NCBI GenBank assembly: GCA_019417145.1
Contig: DXVY01000093.1
Location: 1-6,681 of the forward strand
Direction of reading: 5' to 3'
DNA: 6,681 bases
Source: Clostridiales bacterium
GTDB taxonomy: Bacteria; Bacillota; Clostridia; Oscillospirales; Acutalibacteraceae
Shown here piece by piece: positions 1 through 5,616 of the stretch. A program made the position numbers and the translations under genes. The notes under the pieces were generated by a model, which was not told the origin of the DNA, searched no databases, and saw nothing but the letters and a program-made list of their open reading frames with translations. Within the stretch, counting starts at the first letter, position 1, and every line of letters starts with the position of its first letter.

Positions 1-52
1 AACGACACTGCGGGTATGAACCGCATGCTCTAGCCAACTGAGCTATACCGCC
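1..52 (-). tRNA. tRNA-Met (CAT anticodon), elongator type, partial at window edge
   Basis: Read on the minus strand, the sequence starts with a 7-base acceptor arm GGCGGTA (52-46), then TA, a D stem GCTC/GAGC with an AGTTGGCTA loop, and an anticodon arm TGCGG-TTCATAC-CCGCA. The anticodon CAT lies at 18-16. The variable loop and the first T-stem bases follow, and the window edge removes the rest (about 25 nt, including the T loop and acceptor 3' strand). The acceptor does not start CGCGGGG as initiator tRNAs usually do, and the arrangement closely resembles Bacillus elongator tRNA-Met from memory. A lysidine-modified tRNA-Ile2, which also has a CAT gene anticodon, is the main alternative. It is transcribed from its own promoter and lies in the same direction as hppA, 144 bases beyond its stop codon. 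Confidence 0.93.
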
Positions 53-65
53 ATAAAGCGAAATA

Positions 66-94
66 ATTATAAAATGAAAAGAAGCATCTGTCAA
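66..94 (-). promoter_or_regulatory. Perfect-consensus sigma-A promoter for tRNA-Met
   Basis: On the minus strand TTGACA (94-89) is followed by a 17-base spacer (88-72) and TATAAT (71-66). Both boxes match consensus at every base with ideal spacing. The expected transcription start is around 58-60, only about 7 bases before the mature tRNA 5' end at 52, as expected for a strongly and constitutively expressed stable RNA with a very short 5' leader. Confidence 0.92.
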
Positions 95-142
95 GACCTT
101 TTCTTTAAAATATTTCCTCGGATTGTGCGGAAAGGTGGGCTG

Positions 143-169
143 GGGGACCGGCCGGATGCGCCGGTCCCC
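143..169 (-). terminator. Hairpin downstream of hppA, probable terminator without a clear U tract
   Basis: A perfect 10-bp stem, GGGGACCGGC (143-152) with GCCGGTCCCC (160-169), closes a 7-base loop. It lies 28 bases past the hppA stop codon and before the tRNA promoter. Its position suggests it ends or protects the hppA transcript. On the minus strand, however, the bases after the stem are C-rich and not a run of T, so a canonical intrinsic terminator is not shown. It could instead be a 3'-end stabilising stem. Confidence 0.55.
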
Positions 170-196
170 GTATTTCGCCGTACATTACCGATACCT

Positions 197-2290
197 TTAT
201 AGCAGGTGGAATTCCACAATTAACGCCGCAAAAACGATGGATACCATGGAAAGAAGCTTTATGAGGATATTGATGGAGGGGCCGGAGGTATCCTTCAGGG
301 GATCGCCCACCGTATCGCCAACTACGGCCGCCTTATGTGCGTCGCTGCCTTTCCCGCCCAATTGGCCGCCTTCAATATATTTTTTCGCGTTGTCCCATGC
401 GCCGCCGGCGTTGGCCATGAAAATGGCCAGCAGGAAGCCAGAGACTGTGGCGCCGCCCAACAGGCCGCAGACGCCGTTGACACCTAAGAGAAGTCCGGTG
501 AGGATGGGAATAACAACCGCGATAACGGTGGGCAGGATCATCTGTTTCAAGGCCGAGGAGGTGCATAGCCCGATACAGCGCTCATAATCCGGCTTGGCCT
601 CGCCCTTCATCAGTCCCTTGATCTCTTTAAATTGCCGCCGGACCTCCACCACAATGCTCTGGGCCGCCTTGCCCACTGAATCCATGGTCAGAGCGGCAAA
701 TACAAAGGGCAGACAGCCCCCGATAAATAGGCCCACCAGCACCCGGGGGTTCATGATGCTCAGATCCAGGATAGAAGCGTCGCCCGCGATGGAGATAACC
801 TTATCCCGATAGGAAGCGATGAGGGCCAGGGCGGTCAGGGCGGCCGAACCAATGGCGAAGCCCTTGCCGGTGGCGGCGGTGGTGTTACCTAGGGAATCCA
901 GGGCGTCGGTGCGGCGGCGGACCTCCGGATCAAGCCCGGCCATTTCCGCGATACCGCCGGCGTTATCGGCCACGGGGCCGTATGCGTCGGTGGCCAGGGT
1001 GATGCCTAAGGTGGACAGCATGCCTACAGCCGAGATGGCGATGCCGTACAATCCCAGAGCGCCGTTGTGGGCGCCGCCTGAGATAAAATAGGAAATGAGA
1101 ACCGAGGCCGCTATGATCAGAATGGGCGCGAAGGTGGACAACATTCCCAAAGACAGGCCGCTGATTACCAGGGTGCCGGACCCGGTTTTGGCCGAGCCGG
1201 CCAGCCTTTTGGTGGGCTTGTAGCTATCGGATGTGAAATACTCTGTACAGGCGCCGATGAGTACCCCGGCGATCAGGCCGGAGATAACCGCGCCGTATAT
1301 GCCAATATAGGTTTTGCCCAGCATGAACCAGACAAGAGGGAAGGCAGCTACGGCGATGGCCACCGCGCTGAAATAGGTACCCCGACGCAGCGCGCTCAGC
1401 AGGGTTTTCTGGTCGGTGCTCTCACCCGTACGCACCAAAAAGGTGCCAATGATGGAAAAGATCACCCCCAGCGCCGCCATTGCCATAGGAATGGTCACCG
1501 CCTGTACGCCGCTTACCTCCGCAATATCGGAGAAGGCAGCCACCCCCAGGGCGGACGCCGATATGATGGAGCCTACGTAGGATTCATACAGGTCGGCTCC
1601 CATGCCGGCCACGTCCCCTACATTATCCCCCACGTTGTCCGCGATGACCGCCGGATTCCGGGGATCGTCCTCGGGGATGCCGGCTTCCACCTTGCCCACA
1701 AGGTCGGCGCCTACGTCGGCGGCTTTGGTAAAAATACCGCCGCCTACCCGTGCGAACAGGGCCATTGAGGAGGCGCCCATACCAAAGGTCAGCATGGCGC
1801 TGGTGACCTCCTCGATGGGAAGCTGAAAGGCATATTTTAAGAGATAGTACCAGATAGAGAGATCCAGCAGGCCCAGGCCCACCACCGTGAATCCCATGAC
1901 CGAGCCGGCCGAAAAGGCCACCCGCAGGCCCCGATTAAGGCCCTCTTTGGCAGCGTTGGCCGTTCGCGCGTTGGCCGCTGTGGCGATCTTCATGCCCACA
2001 AACCCCGACAGGCCGGAGAAAAAGCCGCCGGTGATAAAGGCAAAGGGAACAAAAAAGGTCAGATACCCAGCAAGAGCCATGGCGCCCAACACAATAAACA
2101 TGGCGATAAAGAATATGGCCACCACAGAATATTGCCGCTTAAGATAGGCCGTCGCCCCCTTGTTGATGGCCGCGGAGATTTCGGCCATCTTGACCGAGCC
2201 TTGGGAATATCCCAGTACGCGCCTAGCCGTTATGAAGACGAAAAGCAGGGCAATAATGGCCGCCGCCGGCGTCAGCCACATAAGATCCAT
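197..2290 (-). CDS. hppA: Membrane-bound K+-dependent pyrophosphatase, probably Na+-translocating (HppA)
   Basis: This integral membrane pump hydrolyses pyrophosphate to two phosphates and exports Na+ and/or H+, recovering energy from biosynthetic pyrophosphate. The product is 697 residues, a normal full length for the family, and very hydrophobic throughout (about 16 helices expected). Visible signatures are the substrate-binding stretch from DVGADLVGKVE (192-202) through DDPRNP (208-213) and DNVGDNVGD (218-226), a second acidic cluster DAYGPVADNAGG (435-446), and the C-terminal DNAKKYIE (633-640) and GDTVGDPLKDTSGP (658-671). GNTTAATGKG (468-477) has Ala472 and Gly475, the pair typical of K+-dependent enzymes; K+-independent ones have Lys and Thr. 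Glu236 in DLYESY matches the placement seen in Na+ pumps, but some H+ or dual Na+/H+ pumps share it, so the ion is an inference. The start at 2290 is chosen over an in-frame ATG at 2314 because AAAGGGGG sits 8 bases before it; the upstream ATG has no such site. It is monocistronic with its own promoter, divergent from the CPBP gene. Confidence 0.97.
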   Translation of the reverse strand: MDLMWLTPAAAIIALLFVFITARRVLGYSQGSVKMAEISAAINKGATAYLKRQYSVVAIFFIAMFIVLGAMALAGYLTFFVPFAFITGGFFSGLSGFVGMKIATAANARTANAAKEGLNRGLRVAFSAGSVMGFTVVGLGLLDLSIWYYLLKYAFQLPIEEVTSAMLTFGMGASSMALFARVGGGIFTKAADVGADLVGKVEAGIPEDDPRNPAVIADNVGDNVGDVAGMGADLYESYVGSIISASALGVAAFSDIAEVSGVQAVTIPMAMAALGVIFSIIGTFLVRTGESTDQKTLLSALRRGTYFSAVAIAVAAFPLVWFMLGKTYIGIYGAVISGLIAGVLIGACTEYFTSDSYKPTKRLAGSAKTGSGTLVISGLSLGMLSTFAPILIIAASVLISYFISGGAHNGALGLYGIAISAVGMLSTLGITLATDAYGPVADNAGGIAEMAGLDPEVRRRTDALDSLGNTTAATGKGFAIGSAALTALALIASYRDKVISIAGDASILDLSIMNPRVLVGLFIGGCLPFVFAALTMDSVGKAAQSIVVEVRRQFKEIKGLMKGEAKPDYERCIGLCTSSALKQMILPTVIAVVIPILTGLLLGVNGVCGLLGGATVSGFLLAIFMANAGGAWDNAKKYIEGGQLGGKGSDAHKAAVVGDTVGDPLKDTSGPSINILIKLLSMVSIVFAALIVEFHLL

Positions 2291-2298
2291 AGAAATTT

Positions 2299-2306
2299 CC
2301 CCCTTT
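2299..2306 (-). promoter_or_regulatory. Ribosome binding site fixing the hppA start at 2290
   Basis: AAAGGGGG on the minus strand is separated by 8 bases from the ATG at 2290-2288. The alternative in-frame ATG at 2314-2312 would place this site inside the coding region and has no purine-rich stretch ahead of it, so it is rejected as the start. Confidence 0.8.
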
Positions 2307-2341
2307 GCTGTCATTGAAACTTTATTCCAGTGGTTAAATAT

Positions 2342-2370
2342 ATTATACGCTTTGGCAATTTAAATAACAA
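2342..2370 (-). promoter_or_regulatory. Sigma-A-type promoter for hppA
   Basis: On the minus strand TTGTTA (2370-2365, 4 of 6 consensus matches) is followed by a 17-base spacer and a perfect TATAAT (2347-2342). Transcription would start near 2335, giving a leader of about 45 bases that carries the hppA ribosome binding site. The spacing and perfect -10 box make this the best candidate in the gap. Confidence 0.75.
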
Positions 2371-2405
2371 GCGGCGTTTTTCATAATAATTTGTCGTAAA
2401 ATTAT

Positions 2406-2431
2406 ACAAAAAACATAGTCGGGTTTTTTGT
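2406..2431. repeat. Perfect 9+9 inverted repeat between divergent promoters
   Basis: ACAAAAAAC (2406-2414) and GTTTTTTGT (2423-2431) are exact reverse complements separated by 8 bases. The centre is about 48 bases upstream of the hppA -35 box and 36 bases upstream of the rightward -35 box. It could be an operator for a dimeric regulator, an A-tract bend or UP-like element affecting both promoters, or chance symmetry in AT-rich sequence. Confidence 0.5.
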
Positions 2432-2453
2432 GGCCTATTTTTTGCTTCCTATT

Positions 2454-2482
2454 TTGACATATGGACAGAAAGCGTATATAAT
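2454..2482 (+). promoter_or_regulatory. Perfect-consensus sigma-A promoter for the CPBP protease-tadA operon
   Basis: TTGACA (2454-2459), a 17-base spacer (2460-2476) and TATAAT (2477-2482) match consensus at all twelve positions. The expected start site is near 2489, leaving a 5' leader of about 90 bases before the CPBP start codon. I see no riboswitch-like fold or terminator in that leader. The promoter implies strong constitutive transcription unless repressed. Confidence 0.9.
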
Positions 2483-2566
2483 ATATTAAATACCATTTTT
2501 CTTTGGTTTATACCGTGCTTGGTTATTACTATAGGCGGAAAATTTTGATGCGGCGGCCATACAGGC

Positions 2567-2573
2567 GAGGTGA
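2567..2573 (+). promoter_or_regulatory. Ribosome binding site deciding the CPBP protease start
   Basis: GAGGTGA ends 6 bases before ATG at 2580. An in-frame TTG at 2574 directly abuts this site, leaving no spacing, so the ATG is the better start. Confidence 0.75.
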
Positions 2574-2579
2574 TTGTTT

Positions 2580-3626
2580 ATGCAGTATCCCGGATACAGG
2601 TCCGGTGGGCGGTTTCCGGTCCAGTCATACCAGCCGCCCTGGAATCCATACGGCGGCTTGTCTCCCAGGGCGTATGGGGAAAGGCAGGGGATCCGTCGTG
2701 TCTCCCTTGGCTTGAGCGTGGCCTTTTTGGTCTTTTTTGGCGCGCAGTTTTTATTTCAATTGCTTTTAATGGGCGGATTGCTCATTGCCGGGTATTCTCT
2801 GCGCGATATGTATGCACTGCTTATGGAGCCCGGCTTTGTATGGGTGCAGCAGGTGGCGCTTTCGGCGCTGGTGTTTACCATTCCCTTTCTTATCAGCATC
2901 AAGGTGTGCCGCCAAAGGATAGGGCGCGTGCTGCCGTTGGGCGGCGTGACCCCCTCCCTTTTCGTACCGTTGGTCATGTCCGGGCTGGGGGTCTGCATGC
3001 TGGGCAATTTGGCCACCAATATTTTGGGACAGACGTTGAGCGCCTTCCAACTGGTCCCCGTACAGCCTGTCATGGAAAACCCGGACGGGATTTTCGGCGC
3101 CGCGTTGGTCATATTAGGCAGCGCCTTTTTACCTGCGCTGGTGGAAGAATTTGCCTTTCGCGGCGTGGCGCTAGGCCTTCTGCGCCCCTATGGCGACAGC
3201 TTTGCCATTGTCATATCTTCCCTGTTGTTCGGCCTGATGCACGGGAATCTGGTGCAGACGCCTTTTGCCATTGTGGTGGGGCTGGGACTGGGATACATTA
3301 CGGTGGCCGCCAATTCCATGTGGCCGGCCATAGTCGCCCATTTCCTCAACAATCTGTTTGCGACCCTGCTCAACGAGTGGATGAGCGGGATGTCGCCCAC
3401 GGCCTATATGCTGGCCAACAACGGTTACGTGCTGGCTCTGCTGGTCGTGGGCTTAATAGGCGCCGCCTGGCTGACCGCCAAACGGCCGGCGGCTTTCCGG
3501 CTGCATCCGTCGCCCTGCGCATTGGATTCTAAAGGGCGCTATGCCGCTTTTTTGGGACATCCCTTAATGATCGTCGTGCTGGCGCTTTTTGGTCTGACTA
3601 TGGTCATGGTGCAGTTTTCCTTTTAA
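2580..3626 (+). CDS. CPBP-family intramembrane glutamic endopeptidase (CAAX protease-like, Abi family)
   Basis: This is a 348-residue polytopic membrane protein of the CPBP (PF02517) family, related to Rce1-type CAAX proteases. In bacteria family members are putative intramembrane proteases, in some cases tied to bacteriocin immunity or cell-surface processing. The hallmark motifs are all present and in order: LVEEFAFRG with Glu189-Glu190 and Arg194, GLMHGN with His221, and HFLNN with His254 and Asn258, so the catalytic set looks intact. The first 40 residues are hydrophilic and rich in Pro, Gly and Tyr, likely a cytosolic tail, followed by hydrophobic segments from about 43-71, 92-108 and onward. 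After the catalytic domain come a segment at about 283-299, a short basic loop and a final segment at about 328-346. The start at 2580 follows GAGGTGA; the in-frame TTG at 2574 is too close to it. It is co-oriented with tadA 17 bases downstream, so they are probably co-transcribed. The substrate is not predictable. Confidence 0.92.
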   Translation: MQYPGYRSGGRFPVQSYQPPWNPYGGLSPRAYGERQGIRRVSLGLSVAFLVFFGAQFLFQLLLMGGLLIAGYSLRDMYALLMEPGFVWVQQVALSALVFTIPFLISIKVCRQRIGRVLPLGGVTPSLFVPLVMSGLGVCMLGNLATNILGQTLSAFQLVPVQPVMENPDGIFGAALVILGSAFLPALVEEFAFRGVALGLLRPYGDSFAIVISSLLFGLMHGNLVQTPFAIVVGLGLGYITVAANSMWPAIVAHFLNNLFATLLNEWMSGMSPTAYMLANNGYVLALLVVGLIGAAWLTAKRPAAFRLHPSPCALDSKGRYAAFLGHPLMIVVLALFGLTMVMVQFSF

Positions 3627-3643
3627 GGCGGGGGCGCGTATTT

Positions 3644-4162
3644 ATGATGACCGTACCGGATGATGCATACTTTATGGGGCTTGCCATCGCGCAGGCCAAG
3701 CTGGCGGCCGAGGACGGGGAAGTACCGGTGGGGGCGGTGGTCGTAAAGGAGGGCCGCGTCATAGCTGTGGGCAGGAACCGCCGGGAGGCCGATAAGAATG
3801 CTTTGGCCCACGCCGAGCTGGAGGCTATTGACGGCGCCTGCAGATTCCTTGGCGGCTGGCGGCTGTTCGGCTGTACGCTCTATGTCACGCTGGAGCCATG
3901 TCCCATGTGCGCCGGCGCAATTATCAATTCCCGGCTGGACAGGGTGGTCTTTGGCGCATATGATCCCAAAGCCGGGTCCTGCGGTTCGGTCATCCAGCTC
4001 TTTGATCTGTCCTATAACCATCGGCCCGCCTGTACCGGCGGGGTGGAACAGCAGGTCTGCGCCGGCCTGCTTTCCGACTTTTTTCGCTCCCTGCGCCGCG
4101 CTGGAAACGTCGGCAGGAGGATCGGTGGCGTAACGCCAGACCCTTCGAGCCAGGACAAATGA
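3644..4162 (+). CDS. tadA: tRNA adenosine(34) deaminase TadA
   Basis: TadA deaminates adenosine at the wobble position of tRNA-Arg(ACG) to inosine so that one tRNA reads several Arg codons; it is usually essential and works as a cytosolic zinc-dependent homodimer. The 172-residue product is close to the family norm. The zinc site and catalytic acid are visible as HAE (His56, Glu58) and PCPMC (Cys86, Cys89), with Pro28-Val-Gly-Ala31 in the N-terminal part and Asn45 in GRNRRE matching a substrate-contacting Asn in known TadA proteins. VFGAYDPKAGSCGS (102-115) is the usual segment after the zinc motif. The last 20 residues are Arg/Gly/Pro-rich and less family-like. A GGCGGGGG run at 3627-3634 lies 9 bases before the ATG; a second ATG directly follows, so the start is uncertain by one codon. 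It follows the CPBP gene by 17 bases in what is probably one transcript. No SRP RNA or dnaX follows, unlike in some Bacillota. Confidence 0.96.
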   Translation: MMTVPDDAYFMGLAIAQAKLAAEDGEVPVGAVVVKEGRVIAVGRNRREADKNALAHAELEAIDGACRFLGGWRLFGCTLYVTLEPCPMCAGAIINSRLDRVVFGAYDPKAGSCGSVIQLFDLSYNHRPACTGGVEQQVCAGLLSDFFRSLRRAGNVGRRIGGVTPDPSSQDK

Positions 4163-4208
4163 AACCGGCGGCCCTTGGATCAAAGACACATGAGTTGGGG
4201 GCGCGCTC

Positions 4209-4238
4209 ATGACTAGAATTACAAAAAATCCCGGCTGA
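4209..4238 (+). other. Nine-codon ORF with ribosome binding site; possible truncated 5' end of a third operon gene
   Basis: ATG at 4209 follows GGGGG (4197-4201) by 7 bases and encodes MTRITKNPG before TGA. The same nine-base string GGGGGCGCG that precedes tadA (3630-3638) recurs here (4197-4205). This may be the remaining start of a gene that once continued the operon, cut where the AT-rich sequence begins, or a chance tiny ORF. I see no homology to support a product. Confidence 0.25.
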
Positions 4239-4287
4239 AAAAGCGTGAAGTCCTTAGGGGAGAAAATAAAATAACCGAATAGGATAT

Positions 4288-4331
4288 AAATAAACCGCCT
4301 TCAACTTTTTTTAGTTGCGGACGGTTTATTT
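4288..4331. terminator. Probable bidirectional terminator between convergent transcripts
   Basis: AAATAAACCG (4288-4297) pairs perfectly with CGGTTTATTT (4322-4331). Inside, CAACT (4302-4306) pairs with AGTTG (4313-4317) around a run of T, with a small internal loop between the stems. It lies 126 bases past tadA and 225 bases past the zinc-ribbon gene, which converge on it. Both outer arms end in T-rich sequence on their own 3' side, though neither strand has a long uninterrupted U tract. Confidence 0.68.
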
Positions 4332-4555
4332 GCATCTGGATTCTTTTCGTTGCATGTACTATATGTTGTGTTGACGAACGACAGAAGGGTTTATGACTTC
4401 ACTTAGAGTTTGCAGCCATATTCAGATTCATTTCATTTGGATAAATATAGATATGAAAACCACAATTTTATGAATGGTTATGAAGCTCACAGTGCTTTAA
4501 TAAAATTCTTCAAACTCCTTGAAAACAAAGAATTTGTCATATCGGGGTTTCGTAA

Positions 4556-4945
4556 TCAGTTCTTTTTCAGTTCCGCTCCGCACTTTGCACAGAAGGTGCT
4601 TCCGGGCTTTAACTCCGCACCGCACTTGGCGCAGAAGGAAACCGGACGATCGCTATTCGGTACAGTTGCAGAAGGCTGTTGGAATCCGGCTGCGGGAGTA
4701 CTGCCTTGAGCCTGAAAAGCTTGGGGATTCTGTCCCGAATTCCCAAGCCTTTCTGCAAGACTCTGGTTCTCTGCCGGATGCTTTTCCGAATGCACCTGCC
4801 TTATCCTATTTTCGATTGCATCCGCACCCTTATGTAGTACCCGGCTGATGATATATCTTATGACGTATATCATGAGCACTAGAGCCACAGCAGTTACAAT
4901 AATCAATACATTTGGATTATCTATTTTTCTACCTCCTAATTTCAC
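4556..4945 (-). CDS. Single-pass membrane protein with C-terminal zinc ribbon, function unknown
   Basis: As drawn from GTG at 4945 the product has 129 residues. A hydrophobic helix spans about 13-35 (VLIIVTAVALVLMIYVIRYI). It is followed by a basic and polar linker, a Gln/Pro/Ala/Ser-rich flexible stretch (about 60-100), and a C-terminal zinc ribbon with two near-identical knuckles, FCAKCGAEL, giving Cys105, Cys108, Cys119 and Cys122. Four-cysteine ribbons of this kind are common on the ends of Bacillota membrane proteins and normally face the cytosol; the bound partner is unknown. The GTG abuts the upstream gene's TAA, so restart after termination is possible, but there is no ribosome binding site before it. 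An AGGAGGT at 4937-4931 instead points to an in-frame ATA at 4924, which would remove seven residues before the helix. The gene is real by composition and motif; its start is unsettled. It is the last gene of the four-gene minus-strand group. Confidence 0.83.
   Translation of the reverse strand: MKLGGRKIDNPNVLIIVTAVALVLMIYVIRYIISRVLHKGADAIENRIRQVHSEKHPAENQSLAERLGNSGQNPQAFQAQGSTPAAGFQQPSATVPNSDRPVSFCAKCGAELKPGSTFCAKCGAELKKN
4931..4937 (-). promoter_or_regulatory. Full Shine-Dalgarno site pointing to an ATA codon in the zinc-ribbon gene
   Basis: AGGAGGT on the minus strand (4937-4931) is followed after 6 bases by ATA (4924-4922), in frame with the zinc-ribbon protein. No ATG, GTG or TTG lies at a usable distance in that frame; the nearest is TTG about 24 bases on. 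The site overlaps codons 3-5 of the frame if the GTG at 4945 is the start. Confidence 0.5.
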
Positions 4946-5431
4946 TTAAAAAAAGCTGGGTTTGGTTTTTACCTGAATCGGAACATTCTTGACCTGGGCA
5001 ACTGGGTCAATGGAAAGGAACATCTTCTCTATTGCGGTAATCAAAATATTCATGGAAATATGCTCCTGTACCATGCCACGGTAGGTTTTCCAGTTGGTGA
5101 AGTGAAAATACCAGACATTGTGATCGCCGATATCATTTTTGCGATACATTTCGGCTTTCCAGTTGCTTCCGTTAAAGAAGAACACCTGGTTCGCATCATT
5201 TTTTTGAACGGATACACCGCTTCCCCGCAGGTCGGCGTTCTGGATGCCCTGCAGGACACGTGCGAAATCCGCTCCCCGCAGGGTAAATTCTTCTGCCTGC
5301 TCCGTTATGACATACTTACGCTGGACGATCCTTCCTTCATCCATAAGCTGACGATTTACTTTTCCCTGACGAAGACCCAGCACTATGCCAATAGTGACGG
5401 CGCCAACGGAGAGTAAAATTGCTAACCACAT
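4946..5431 (-). CDS. Small N-terminally anchored membrane protein, function unknown
   Basis: The 161-residue product begins with a hydrophobic segment (about 2-20, WLAILLSVGAVTIGIVLGL) followed by a basic, charged stretch (RQGKVNRQ), which suggests a membrane anchor with the rest of the protein in the cytosol; no signal peptidase site or lipobox is seen. The soluble part (about 35-161) has mixed strands and helices with aromatic-rich segments VFFFNGSNW (83-91) and VWYFHFTNW (106-114). I do not recognise a family. The start at 5431 is well supported by AGGAGG at 5445-5440 with 8 bases of spacing. Its TAA touches the GTG of the zinc-ribbon gene, so the two are almost certainly one transcript and may act together at the membrane. 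A 185-base gap separates it from the lipoprotein gene upstream, with a weak promoter candidate inside. Confidence 0.82.
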   Translation of the reverse strand: MWLAILLSVGAVTIGIVLGLRQGKVNRQLMDEGRIVQRKYVITEQAEEFTLRGADFARVLQGIQNADLRGSGVSVQKNDANQVFFFNGSNWKAEMYRKNDIGDHNVWYFHFTNWKTYRGMVQEHISMNILITAIEKMFLSIDPVAQVKNVPIQVKTKPSFF

Positions 5432-5467
5432 AATCGATTCCTCCTAAAAGTTTATTTTTCCTGTGCA

Positions 5468-5495
5468 TTTATGTTTCTGATAAAGCAATTGTGAA
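5468..5495 (-). promoter_or_regulatory. Weak promoter candidate for the 161-residue membrane protein gene
   Basis: On the minus strand TTCACA (5495-5490, 5 of 6 matches to the -35 box) is followed by 16 bases and CATAAA (5473-5468, 4 of 6 matches to the -10 box). It lies about 37 bases before the start codon. AT-rich sequence makes such matches common, so this is only a candidate. Confidence 0.25.
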
Positions 5496-5505
5496 AATGA
5501 CGTTA

Positions 5506-5553
5506 TTAGCGTTTGCTTTTACGATATTTGTTAGAAGCCGGCAGACATATCAC
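5506..5553 (-). other. Tiny ORF behind a strong ribosome binding site (15 codons), possible peptide or gene remnant
   Basis: GAGAGGAGGTG (5575-5565, minus strand) is a near-ideal Shine-Dalgarno site in the gap between two genes. The first usable start in frame is GTG at 5553, 12 bases beyond AGGAGGT, giving MICLPASNKYRKSKR and a TAA. An in-frame ACG two codons' width closer, 9 bases from the site, sits directly before that GTG. The peptide has a strongly basic end. It may be a real leader or small protein, or the start of a decayed gene. No family is recognised. Confidence 0.3.
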
Positions 5554-5616
5554 CGTAACTACTGCACCTCCTCTCAGACAATTCCCATTATGTTTACGAG
5601 TCTATCGAAAATCGTC

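Larger units (their letters stand above)
4163..4555. other. Gene-poor stretch after tadA, spanning the change in base composition
   Basis: About 390 bases with no convincing gene. It holds a 9-codon SD-led ORF (4209-4238), the hairpin at 4288-4331, and then AT-rich sequence up to the end of the minus-strand zinc-ribbon gene. A plus-strand frame from 4410 (TTG) reads like ordinary protein for about 49 codons (for example NGYEAHSALIKFFKLLENKE), but it has no clear ribosome binding site and runs into the antisense of the zinc-ribbon gene. It may be a gene remnant or chance. A weak 5-bp stem at 4509-4523 lies beyond the zinc-ribbon stop. Confidence 0.55.

Noticed and set aside
2548..2715. A 55-codon plus-strand ORF overlapping the start of the CPBP gene, with AGGCGG 9 bases ahead of its ATG
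   Set aside because: It lies mostly inside the CPBP coding region in another frame, its product is Arg/Gly/Pro-rich and unlike a folded protein, and the CPBP start has a better-placed ribosome binding site. Translational interference in the leader is possible but unsupported.
2570..3532. A 320-codon plus-strand frame overlapping the CPBP gene
   Set aside because: It is rich in Arg, Gly, Ala and Cys with no domain, as expected of a shifted frame in GC-rich coding DNA. The overlapping frame has clear CPBP motifs and hydrophobic helices.
3623..4210. A 195-codon minus-strand ORF across tadA
   Set aside because: It is antisense to a well-supported tadA with intact HAE and PCPMC motifs and has no recognisable domain.
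4163..4340. Possible SRP RNA (scRNA) after tadA, a known neighbour in some Bacillota
   Set aside because: No SRP Alu or S-domain motifs are visible; the only strong structure is the 4288-4331 terminator-like hairpin.
4509..4523. TTCAA/TTGAA hairpin followed by GAATTTTATT on the minus strand, as terminator of the zinc-ribbon gene
   Set aside because: Only five AT-rich base pairs, too weak to call; the hairpin at 4288-4331 is a much better candidate.
4572..4638. Two 25-base near-identical repeats (4572-4596 and 4614-4638)
   Set aside because: They encode the two FCAKCGAEL knuckles of the zinc ribbon, so they reflect the protein's internal repeat and not a mobile element or CRISPR unit.
5506..5553. 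LPASN in the tiny ORF resembling a sortase signal
   Set aside because: There is no following hydrophobic segment and the peptide is far too short to be a wall-anchored protein.
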